From Cordia subcordata (taxonomy: Eukaryota > Streptophyta > Magnoliopsida > Boraginales > Cordiaceae), in the NCBI GenBank assembly GCA_028554755.1, contig JAPTOF010000003.1, positions 26,700,001 to 26,764,000 on the forward strand: 64,000 nt of DNA, read 5' to 3'. The notes beneath the pieces are model-generated. The model ran no database searches. It saw nothing but the letters and a program-made list of their open reading frames with translations, and was not told where the DNA came from. This document shows, piece after piece, positions 23,223-33,553 of the stretch (within the stretch, counting starts at the first letter, position 1; the number at the start of each line of letters is the position of its first letter). Position numbers and translations under genes: made by a program.

Positions 23223-24102
23223 ACTGATGATTCCTAAAACAACCCGTAAATCAGATCTAACTAAATCATCTAACACGGCCACTAAACCATAAAGAAATAA
23301 GGAACCGTCGCTATTGCAGCACCAAATTCAAACTGAAATGCAGCAGGTTCTTGTATAGTCTTGCAACCACAAGATTTGCACCTTTACTAAAAACCCATCA
23401 ATATATTGCAAAAAATTTGAAATTTAATATTTTCACTGCAAAACAAGAAAACGATAATTGATAATATCATACTGGGTAAAGGACTAAAAGAAGTACAATG
23501 AGTTTTTGAATTACTGTAACAGTAAACGATCACATAATAGTCATCGATAACCTAGTGTGTAAATACGAAAAGTGCAATTCTTTTGTGAAATTGATCATGA
23601 CAAGTTGTTAGTTGTTACCAGGTTTTAGGAGGTGGAGAACTGAAGGTGAGTTTCTGATGTCCAGCACTTCAGCTGTTCAGGCTGTCCGAAAGAAAATGAG
23701 AAGTCAAAGTATGTCTACCATGAGTCAAGAATGAAGATCTAAAAAGAACTGGGCTTAAATAGCTTCGTATGAAATTTAACTGGGCCTATATTGACTTACT
23801 GGACTTACACCAGCAGTGAAAGCCCAAATCTGTGTAACCTAGCCCAGAAAATAGTTAAAATTCCAACTTAGTAGTTTTCTAGTTCTCCTGGTGCTGCACC
23901 GTCACGCTCGTGTTGGTCCCTCTATTGGGGCACGTGGTGTCCATGCGACCTTAAAATATGTGGCTGCATAATAACCAGACAACTATAAATTGTTTGTCCA
24001 AATATTTTGTACGCAATAAAACAAACTTCTTTTTGTACTGTTATCTCGTTTCAATAATTTCCGTCCTCCATATCCACCCAAAAAGACCTCGAAGAAAGCC
24101 CT
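23223..24102. promoter_or_regulatory. Shared upstream region of MYND and SufB genes
   Basis: The 880 bp between the two divergent start codons contains four TGGGCY (site II-type) motifs within 100 bp: TGGGCT at 23750, TGGGCC at 23781, and AGCCCA at 23821 and 23841. Both transcripts must start here. A GTAACA donor-like site near 23621 and an acceptor-like TTTAG near 23285 on the minus strand may mark a 5'UTR intron of the MYND gene. Bidirectional promoter activity is inferred, not shown. Confidence 0.55.
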
Positions 24103-27100
24103 ATGGCTTCTCTTCTTGCAAATGGAATTTCAAGATTCTCTTCACAACCCATTTCAGAGGCCCCAAAAGGGTCTGCGTTTCACCCGAAACTTGACACCAA
24201 ATCTTTAAACCCAAATAACAAATCAAGATTAAACTTCAAGATTAGGGCTGACGTCAGCTATGAGCCTTCGAGCACAACTCTTCAACCCCCACCAGGTAAA
24301 AAATCTTCCTCAAATGAAGATGACCCACTTCAGAAATTCCTGAAAAGAGAATATAAGTGGGGCTTTACTCAAGAAATTGACTCATTTGCACTGCCTAAAG
24401 GCCTCTCTGAAGAGACCATTAGGTTAATTTCTGCTAGAAAAAATGAGCCTGATTGGATGCTTGAGTTTAGATTAAAGTCATATGAGAAATTTTTGAAGAT
24501 GAAAGAGCCTAAATGGTCTGATAATCAGTACCCAGAAATTGATTTTCAAGATATTTGTTATTATTCTGAACCCAAAAAGAAACCAACTTTGAAAAGTCTT
24601 GATGAAGCTGATCCTGAATTGCTCAAGTATTTTGATAAGTTGGGTGTGCCTCTGAATGAAAGGAATCGATTGGCTAATGTCGCAGTTGATGCTGTTCTAG
24701 ACAGTGTCTCCATAGCTACTACTCATAGGAAGACTTTAGAAAAGGCTGGTGTTATCTTTTGTTCGATATCTGAGGCAATTAGGGAGCATCCTGATTTGGT
24801 AAAGAAGTACCTGGGGAGAGTTGTGCCACCAGATGATAATTTTTATGGGGCTTTGAATTCGGCTGTGTTTAGTGACGGATCATTTGTTTATGTGCCTCAG
24901 AATGTAAAGTGTCCTATGCAAATATCAACGTATTTTAGGATAAATGCAATGGAGACAGGGCAGTTTGAAAGAACGCTGATTGTTGCTGATGAAGGGAGTT
25001 TTGTGGAGTACTTGGAGGGGTGTACTGCACCCTCTTATGATACTAATCAATTGCATGCTGCAGTGGTGGAATTGTATTGTCATGAAGGTGCGGAGATTAA
25101 GTATTCCACAGTGCAGAACTGGTATGCTGGTGATGCAGAAGGGAGAGGTGGGATTTATAATTTTGTTACAAAGAGGGGACTTTGTGCTGGGGCTCGATCA
25201 AAGATATCGTGGACACAAGTGGAGACAGGATCGGCAATTACTTGGAAGTACCCTAGCGTTGTACTTGAGGGTGATGAGTCGGTGGGTGAGTTTTATTCTG
25301 TGGCATTGACCAATAACTACCAGCAGGCAGATACAGGGACAAAGATGATACACAAAGGAAAGAATACCCGAAGTAGGATCATATCAAAAGGTATTTCTGC
25401 TGGACATTCAAGGAATTGTTATAGAGGACTCGTGCAAGTAATGTCAAATGCTGAAAACGCTAGGAACTCGTCACAATGTGATTCAATGCTCATTGGTGAC
25501 AATGCCGCTGCTAACACTTATCCTTACATCCAGGTATTTTTCTTTATCTTCCTTACTTGATTTGCAGTGACTGTCCTATAAGTATCACATTTTATGTTTT
25601 TACGAGTTTTAGTTAACTATGGAACCGTGGAGTTTGATTATAGTGTAAAACCTGATGTGTTTCTTGGTCAAATTGTAAGCTTGAATGACACATAGTTGAT
25701 TATTCTTTTTTTTTTTTTGGCAAGTGTCTACGGGACAATTAAGAATGCAACAAAAATATAGTAAATGCATGTATACGATTATTGAAGGCCATGATATTTT
25801 AGATGGAAGAAATCATACTTAATTTACAATTGTCTATTGAAACGAGAGGTTAAGCTGGTATCTCTTATATGACAAGTCCAGCATAGAAGAACTGTAATTT
25901 CCTACTCTTAAAGCTCTAGACAAGTTGGGTGTCAGGTGGGAGCGGCATATGCTTTTCTGTTTGTTAATAGTACTTTAATATTTGATGTATATAGCCATTA
26001 TTGCTGCAGCTATTATAGTAAAGCTAGCTGGTTGGTATTGCTTGAGAAAAAGCTGGTGTTAGAGGCTTGCAAGTGGATAGATAGAATCTGTTCCAAGTCA
26101 TGGAGCTGTTACATGGGAGTTTGGAGGAATAAAAGACAAGAAAGAAATAGCTACTCGTTAAGGCAAGTGGGAGATTCAAGTGCAGTAGCTTAGACTCTCA
26201 CAAAGGCCGAGGAGCGGAAAGGAGCCGCTCCTGTATCTGTTTCTAACTAGAGTTTAATGGGGAATTTAGATCGGTTTTATTCGAGAATCAAGAAGACTTT
26301 CAAAGTGCAGAAATCTAAAGAAAAAAGAGCTTAAGACTAATCACCTCTCTCCTAATAATTTGTTGCCTAGGGTTGATATTGCACCAAGGCAACCTGAAGG
26401 AAGCATGACAGGGGAAGAATTATTTATTTCTTTTGCCTCTGAAAATGTTTTAGGCACTAGCCACTAGGACTTAATGAATTTGTAAGCACTAGTTTCCAAA
26501 CATCTATGCTGTGTGCCACCATTATGTTGATATTAAGTTTAGAATTCTAACCTTCTCTGGTGCATTATAGACGCTAATTAGACTCCTGTAGATTTGATCA
26601 TATATACTATATGTGTTATGAAAATCCATATATCTAACAATTATAGCAAAGAAGATTGTACTGTAATTTCACAATACAGAAATGAAATAGACAAGGAATA
26701 CCTTTTTGAAAAGAAAGCCAAGGAATAATATGGTACCGTAACGGGCTGAGGGAGGGAAGGGAGTTAATTCAATGAAAATGGGGTCTGCTAAATTTATTAT
26801 AGAGGTTACTTATCTTCTTATTCTACTTCAATTGATCTTGGGTTGACTTCTTATTTTCTAGAGGCTGAAAAAAGCCCTATTCTTTTGCTATTTCTGGGAT
26901 GGAAGATAGAAAACTGTTTTGAGATCTATGACAAAGCCTATTTAGTTACATATTTTACATTTATGGTTTCTCGTCTCCATAGCCTCACCTCAAGAGAATC
27001 TTAACCAGTACTCTATAGCTATCTTTCATTGTTGTCTATAGTCTTAACATGTCATGATAAATTTGGTGACTCCTATGGTACATAATGCAGAACGTGCATG

Positions 27101-27591
27101 CATCTTGACTCCTTGCATAATTCTCAACATCTCCAAGGCTTGTCAAATCTCACTGTTTCATAACACCCTTCTCCTGCAGAATTCCGGATTTGAGTTTCAA
27201 GTCTCAACGCTTCTTAGCCTAGAGTATTATGGAAACCTTCTAATTGCTTTAACTAAGCGCATGCAGTCAAGCCATGTAATAGGATGCCCAAGCATGTTTT
27301 AGCAATCAAGTTGCATGTCTGCTCGTGAGTGCTTCAAATGATGAAATTCTTGTTAATTCTGTTTTTAAACAGACTAAAAATCCCACTGCCCGTATCGAAC
27401 ATGAAGCAACAACTTCCAAAATCGGTGAAGATCAGCTATTCTACTTCCAGCAAAGAGGAATAGACTATGAGAAAGCCATGGCAGCCATGATTTCTGGGTT
27501 TTGCAGGGATGTCTTCAATGAACTTCCAGATGAATTTGGCGCTGAAGTTAACCAACTCATGAGCTTGAAACTTGAAGGATCTGTGGGTTAG
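24103..27591 (+). CDS. SUFB: Iron-sulfur cluster assembly SufB, chloroplastic (ABCI8)
   Basis: Core scaffold subunit of the plastid SUF Fe-S cluster system (SufBC2D complex). Two exons: 24103-25533 (477 codons) and 27373-27591, giving 549 aa. The donor is CAG|GTATTT and the acceptor AACAG|ACTAAA, joining IQ to [20 protein letters not shown]. Residues 1 to about 50 ([16 protein letters not shown]) are Ser/Arg-rich and acid-poor, like a chloroplast transit peptide. Conserved SufB blocks follow: [89 protein letters not shown], and near the end [20 protein letters not shown] and [18 protein letters not shown]. Length matches plant ABCI8. The 1.8-kb intron holds no recognised gene. Confidence 0.96.
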
Positions 27592-28041
27592 GCTGCAACT
27601 GCGATGCGTCTGAATGTCGCGGATGAAAACTCATGATGCAGTTAATGGTTTGTTTCAAATACTTGCTAGCTCTTGTTGCATATGCTCATAAATAGCCACA
27701 TTTTGTGCACATTATGTAAATGTATCAAGTCATATCTGATAGCAATTTAAACAGTAGTTATACTTCAATCTCTTACTCTGTGATTTGGCGTAATAGTAAT
27801 AGTACTTTCGCATCTTTGGTCACAAAAAATTACGGTGGATTCTTTATTTTATCAATCTTGAACAGAAGCAGCAACTGCATTGACGAGCCACATTGGTACG
27901 AGATATAATATGAGTGTGTTATATAATTTATCACAGGTTTTATCGGTATCGTCACAATTTGGACGATATATCTAATCCGTTTTGAAAACCTCGCATTTCT
28001 TTTCATCACTCTCTTCATTCCCACTACCAAATATTTACTTA

Positions 28042-28159
28042 GAGCCTGTTTGACTTTACTTATTTTGCTTTTTATAAGCACTTAGAGAAAAACACTATTT
28101 CACATGTTTTTAATTATATGCAATTTATAAGCCATAAATAAGCTTAGCCAAATTGGCTC
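28042..28159. mobile_element. Tourist-like MITE (PIF/Harbinger), 118 bp
   Basis: Inverted ends GAGCCTGTTTGAC and, from the right, GAGCCAATTTGGCTAAGC, flanked by TTA on the left and TTG (one change) on the right. Almost the same size and terminal sequence as the element at 58024-58142, so the two are one family. Confidence 0.65.
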
Positions 28160-28454
28160 TTGATTTAATTATCTCCTGTATCCTAATCCGATTTTACTTT
28201 GTTTTTACTGTATGTCATGTCTCAGCTTTGCCTCTATAAAATTGGAGTGATTTCAAGGCTTTTTACCAAGAACAGAAACAAAAATTTGTCAAAGCATCTT
28301 TTAATGCTTATAAAAAATAAGGTGTTAAATGTGTAATTGCAATGTGCAAGTTGGGATTTAGGAAATAGTTTGAGTGACTAACACTACATTTCTATTAAGT
28401 ACCGAAATCTATAAATTGTAATATCTCTAGTACTATGGGCCTTCCCCCTCCCTT

Positions 28455-28575
28455 TGGAACACCAGCTCAATCGGACAAGAGGTCCAAGGGTTAAAGCTCT
28501 GCTAACCTAGATTCGAATCTTTGAGGAGCGGGAGTTGGGTTGCACGTGGGAGTTTAACCAAAAAAAAAAAAAAAG
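28455..28575 (+). mobile_element. tRNA-derived SINE with poly-A tail
   Basis: Box A-like CCAGCTCAATCGGACAAGAG (about 28462), box B-like GATTCGAATC (about 28510-28519), then GCGGGAGTTGGGTTGCACG and a 15-A tail (28560-28575). The body motif GTTGGGTTG is shared with the copy at 58690. Confidence 0.6.
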
Positions 28576-30252
28576 GTCATTTTGGTGTGCACGTTAAGAT
28601 CATATGAGAGGTAGAAGAACATTATAGTTTTATTTCATTGTGAAATTGAAATGATTAATCATTAGCCTAGGATCCCAAATTATGGGACCTTTTAGAGGGT
28701 GTTTGACTTTAACTTCCTTTTAGGTCAAAGTGGCTTAATTCTGAGCTAACAATAGGGGGTAGTTGACTTAATCTAATTGTCTCCAAGAACTACTCAGTGA
28801 AGGTATTATATACATAGTACATGCTACAGATACAACTTTAACATTGTAGTATATGAGTTGTGGCTGAAATACAATTTGAACCTTTACACACACACACACA
28901 ACCACACACAAATGTATATATTAGTGATGCTCCATTATCCACTAGTTTTAGAATCGAGAACATTACTATGTTGATGAAGATTCCTAATAATTCTACTATT
29001 TTTTTTGGGGGCCCAGAACTCTTTCCATCAATTGTATACTAACGTCCTTGCAAAGGCCGGTGCTTATTCGAGTGTTGACAATAGAAAATTGTCTCATCAA
29101 TGTTGTATTCTTTCTGCATGATGTGAACAGCATTAATTAGGTTTTTCATTTTTTAATTCAAAACACCTGTCTTTAACAACAATAATGTGCTTTCTAAATT
29201 AGTAAAGTCAGTATCAAAGAGACGGCCATGTACCATCTATAAGCCACATACGGTATCTCCCTAATTAATCGGCAGCTCAAAAATTATACCCCTAAGGAAT
29301 CTCAAAGGGGTAGTCTAGTATAAGATAGTTGAAGTGTGTGTAAGAGATTTGTTCATGTCTTAAACTTGAAATAGTGTAATCAAGAAATTAATTTCCTTTG
29401 AGCTATAAGCTTTAATTTATATAAAAAAATTTTGAAGTGTATATTTTCTGAAGAGATCATGTGTGCTTGTCGGATTTAAATATTCATAAGGACCAAAGTA
29501 TCAACAAAAAAAATACAGAAATTTCCAACAAAAATTTGCATTATATGGGGTTTGTCATCGTTCATTTTTCTTATGTAACTACTTTTAATTAAAGTGAGAC
29601 TGAAAGATTTTTAAGAAGAAGAAAAAGAAAAAAAAAAATTTACCCCTAACTCTTCAATTGTTGGGGAGAACCAAGAAATTTGTACAAATAGCTAGAGAAA
29701 GAAAGGAAAAAAAAAAAAAGGCAAGTGTGGTCATTGACTATTGATTATGCCATGCCTCCAACCACTTGGAAAGCAGAAATGTGAGCTTGCCCTGTGCCTC
29801 AACAGTCTTTTATTTTAGTGTCATTTTTTTTTTTCCCCTCGCAGGTGGAATTTTTTGGTCCAAGTATGAAATATGAACACACACACGCACACACAAAATT
29901 CAAGGGTAAGCTTCATACTGTCTTTGACTTTCACACTCAATGACAAGCCACAATGGCCAACACATTCATGCAGACAGATCCCCTCTGTGTGCCCACATAT
30001 TTAATTATTATTGACGGTGTGCTTTTAGTGTTTCCAAAAATGCGTGGCGCACAACTTTTGCTTATTACATAAGCTCACAGTTTTTTTTGGGAGGTGTTAG
30101 GTAATTAAATTTTATGGTTTTTAAGTGTGCTTGGTTGAGTACCATAAATTTTTGCTACTTACTCTTTTTAAATTTGGGTCTAGTGGCTCGTAGCAGCCTC
30201 TGCTTCTGATGTGACCTACATCCTTATTTTAATCGACAAATGAGAGTTTTAA

Positions 30253-31178
30253 GAGCGTGTTTGACTTCGCTTGTTTTTACTATTTATTAGTAGTTAGTGC
30301 TCGTAAGTAATAATGTATGTTTGTGAACTATTGTCTGATAAACATATATAAGTGTCAATTTGGCATTTAATCGAGAAATTTAATTTTGTGAATAAGTATT
30401 TTCAAAATAGACTTTTGACGAAAACAAAAAATATATTTAGTTATTTGTACGTGAAATGAACTTCTACTAGATGAGATAATGTTTGGTTTTACATTTGAAA
30501 ATAAATGTTGGTTGCCTAAATTACTGAAAAAGACATTTTAAAACTAAATATTGTTTGCTTTCTATAACATATTATTTTATTTATATTTCAACTTGTTTTA
30601 AAAAATTCTCTAAAAAATTGTAGTTATAATGAAAAATATTAATAGCAAAATTAATGAGAAGTTAAGAATGTCGAACAAAACAAAATAGGGACAAGAAAAA
30701 GATAGATAGTGATTGACGTAATAAAAAATTAAAGAAGATATTCCTGTTCAAAAAGTATCTTAAAATTCCATTGCCAAAATAACAAACAAACAAAGTATCT
30801 CTGTTTAGTTCCAAAACTCGGTTGAATTTTTTATCAAAACCAACTTTTAAAATGTAAAATCAAACACCTATATTTTTTTTTAAACGGACTTTTAAAGCCT
30901 AAAAGTAAATTAGGCTCTCCAGAACGGGAAAGGGGGGGGGCAAGTGTTTTTCGAAATGACTACACGTAAGGGGCACATAGGCGGAGGACGAGTTGTTGGC
31001 ATGGAGGCGAAAAGGAAAAAAAGTAGGAACGCTTATGAGCTCTTTAAAAAAAAGAAGGTATTGTTAATTTATCTTTTTCTTACGTACAAGTACCTTAAAA
31101 TGGTTAAAAACACTTAAACCGAACATGCCATTTTAATTTTTTTGGCAAACTAACTTATAGGCTTAGCCAAACACGTTC
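30253..31178. mobile_element. PIF/Harbinger-like or hAT-like non-autonomous element
   Basis: Left end GAGCGTGTTTGAC and reverse complement of the right end GAACGTGTTTGGC are related. No reading frame inside. The flanking trinucleotides (TAA and TTT) do not match, so the target site is degraded or the pairing is wrong. Confidence 0.4.
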
Positions 31179-31402
31179 TTTATTATTTCAAGGCAATATG
31201 TGTTAGTTTAGAATGCTTTAACATGAGGTCAAAGCAATATTGACTCAATTTTGAGTTAGGTCCCGCACGTCAAAAGGGTCGGTAGTTGATATCGTTACAT
31301 TCCTTATTTCGAGTGGATTAACATAATATATTTACACGTTAGAAACGGATTAAAGGTGAATGAGAAATTAGCGACCAAAGTTGAGTGTGTTGCTAGTTTG
31401 GT

Positions 31403-32190
31403 TGTTAGATTTGATTGTCTGTGGGTTTGTATCCCACATAGGAAAACCATTAAACTTTTCTCACTTTATATATAAATTCCTTTATGAGGTGTGCCAGCGA
31501 GGCATATAAAGGGAAGACTATACATGGTGGGCATGGTACTAAACCTACCACACGCGCGCGAGCGCGCCCACACGGCACGGCCGGGTCCGGGGACGCAGCG
31601 CGGGTGTGGCACGAATTTTCAATCCTGTTTGTATTTTTTGGTAAAAAAAAAAATACTCAAACACCTAAAGATTTTGAAGAGGACGTAACTGATACATTAA
31701 AGCTCGGGATTTACTCTTTAGCACGTTTTGTTTATTGGCATCAGGTGAGCTTATTTCTTGGACGTTTTTTACTGTTGGAGGGACAGGTTTATGGCTCCCT
31801 TAATTGCTTTTTGCTGGCTGCTCCTCTTTGCTCCACTATATATAGCCATGTCCAGAAGGAGCTATATACCAAGCATTCCCGTATTAGCACATAGCGTACT
31901 TTTATAAGCATTCTGCTAGTCTTATTTCCTTCATACAGAGAGAGTCCTACGCTTCTTGTTCGCCGGCTCTTGTTTCGGTGTGCTACCATAGTCAAGAGGT
32001 ATAGTCGTTGTATCCTAGGAAGGATACGCCATAACCTTTGGCACCGTGTGAAGGGGCGTAAATCCTTTAAGGAAATTGTGAATCTCGAGCCTCGACTAAT
32101 TTCGTTTATTCTTGTTTATTCATTATTTCTAGTTCAGTTTCTATATGCCTTGTTATTATTTCTGCTTTATTTTATTACTAGTTTCTAACA
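31403..32190. mobile_element. Candidate solo LTR (Copia-like)
   Basis: The block starts TGTTAGA and ends TCTAACA, the inverted TG...CA ends of an LTR. Just inside the left end is GTATCCCACATAGGAAAACC, a variant of the CCCACATCGG motif common in plant Copia LTRs, followed by TATA-like TTTATATATAAAT. A sharply GC-rich island (31550-31612, many CGCG) follows. There is no target duplication at these exact ends and no primer binding site beside either end, so it is a solo or truncated LTR with uncertain borders. Confidence 0.5.
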
Positions 32191-32727
32191 ATATGTTTCA
32201 ATCAAGACCTATACGAGGAAACGGGGTACATAATTTTTGTTATTTTGCAATTTATTCACAAGTCATAATGTACATACATTCAGTTTGGGTTTTTTTCCCC
32301 CTTCTCAATCACGCTGAGCCGCTTATGCAATCTTTTATACAATAAGGTTTAGGTAACTATCTATTTTTCTACCATCATGAAGTAGACGAGACAGTCTCAC
32401 TCCTTTCATAAAAAACATATTATATATATATTGCTTAACTCATACCTTCAATTCAATATTGGTTCTTCACGAGATTCACACTCAAAATAATTATTTTTTA
32501 GAAAATAATTCGAATTACTTAAACCTATCCAAATTAAATATTAAAATTGAAGAGTTGATAGTTTGACAAAGTAGGCATTTTTTTTTCTGCACCGGTGATG
32601 CCTTCTTAGGCCAGCTCAGTTGCCTGTTATTTCTAACCCCCATTATTTTTCTGCACATGCACTGTTTCATCACCACATGACCTCTTTGATGACCCCAGCC
32701 ACCATTTTTAATCTCTTGCCCTTCCCC

Positions 32728-32735
32728 TATAAATA
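32728..32735 (+). promoter_or_regulatory. TATA box of the small basic protein gene
   Basis: TATAAATA lies about 187 bp upstream of the start codon at 32915 and about 50 bp upstream of a long CT tract that probably falls in the 5'UTR. Confidence 0.6.
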
Positions 32736-32776
32736 TTCTTTCATCACTCTACACTCACATCTAATCTCATACAGTT

Positions 32777-32779
<3 letters not shown>

Positions 32780-32854
<75 letters not shown>
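32780..32854 (+). repeat. (CT)n tract in the 5' leader
   Basis: About 37 CT units between the TATA box and the start codon of the 111-aa gene. Pyrimidine tracts are common in plant 5'UTRs, though this one is unusually long. Confidence 0.9.
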
Positions 32855-32858
<4 letters not shown>

Positions 32859-32914
32859 ACTACATCTCCTCGATCTCTACCTATATAATTTTCCTGTTTT
32901 AACATATCAAGATC

Positions 32915-33250
32915 ATGTCTCGTTTGAGCAGGCCATATGCGTACTCAAGAATGGAGACTGAAGACCCTGATGAGGTGCGACACAGAAGAGCACAATTCTT
33001 GATACACAAGGCATTATCGCAAGTGGATTCGATGAGAAAGCCATCGTCTATGAACGTGAGGATATGCAAATTGAAGATCAAGATTGGGAGGAGATTGAAG
33101 AGATTGAGGAAGAGCATGCTGATGACCATGTCTTCTGCTAAAGGTGGCCTCTACAAGCAACTTGTTGCTCAGCTTAGAACTTGGATGCGTTTGCTTCGTG
33201 GCAGCAGAGACGCTGCCAACGTTTCTCTTCCACCAATCATCATCTGCTGA
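32915..33250 (+). CDS. Small basic plant protein, function unknown
   Basis: Intronless 111-aa frame starting MSRLSRPYAYSRMETEDPDE. A conserved-looking acidic N-terminal piece (EDPDEVRHRRAQFLIHKALS) is followed by a strongly basic centre (VRICKLKIKIGRRLKRLRKS) and an amphipathic C-terminal helix (YKQLVAQLRTWMRLL). There is no signal peptide, membrane segment or catalytic motif. I associate it with a short uncharacterised plant family of the pattern FLIHKxL...RICKLKxKIGxRLxKLRKS, but cannot name it. Support for being real: TATA box, CT-rich leader, good codon usage and an AT-rich 3' flank. A DNA-, RNA- or membrane-surface binding role would be speculation. Confidence 0.75.
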   Translation: MSRLSRPYAYSRMETEDPDEVRHRRAQFLIHKALSQVDSMRKPSSMNVRICKLKIKIGRRLKRLRKSMLMTMSSAKGGLYKQLVAQLRTWMRLLRGSRDAANVSLPPIIIC

Positions 33251-33505
33251 ATGAAATTTCTGGGCCTTTTTTTATTTTATTTTATCTTTTTTTTCCTTTT
33301 TGATACAATGTTTGTCACAAAAAACAAAAGGAAAAATTGAAGCAGAATGCTCACATAAGCAGACAACGTTAATTATGTCTGGAGTGGCTTTTGAGTGTTG
33401 ATGTTTTTGTCAAACTACAATTTCTATACAATCTAAGCTATTGTCTTGCTTTGCCCATTTTGTCTTTACTTTTACCCCTTCCGTTGTCTATAGATTTTGT
33501 CTTTT

Positions 33506-33553
<48 letters not shown>

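Larger units (their letters stand above)
27592..32727. other. Repeat-rich intergenic region
   Basis: No gene supported. Contents: a 118-bp Tourist-like MITE (28042), a SINE with poly-A tail (28455), partial MITE ends with GAGGGTGTTTGAC near 28695, a larger GAGCGTGTTTGAC-ended element (30253-31178), and an LTR-like block (31403-32190) with a GC-rich core. Open frames at 31484-32345 lie inside the LTR-like block and have no domain. Confidence 0.5.

Noticed and set aside
31484..31894. 136-aa open frame in the GC-rich region
   Set aside because: Low-complexity Arg/Ala/Pro start, no domain, located inside the LTR-like block.
32620..32961. 113-aa frame with a long Ser-Leu repeat
   Set aside because: Product of translating the CT microsatellite leader of the downstream gene.
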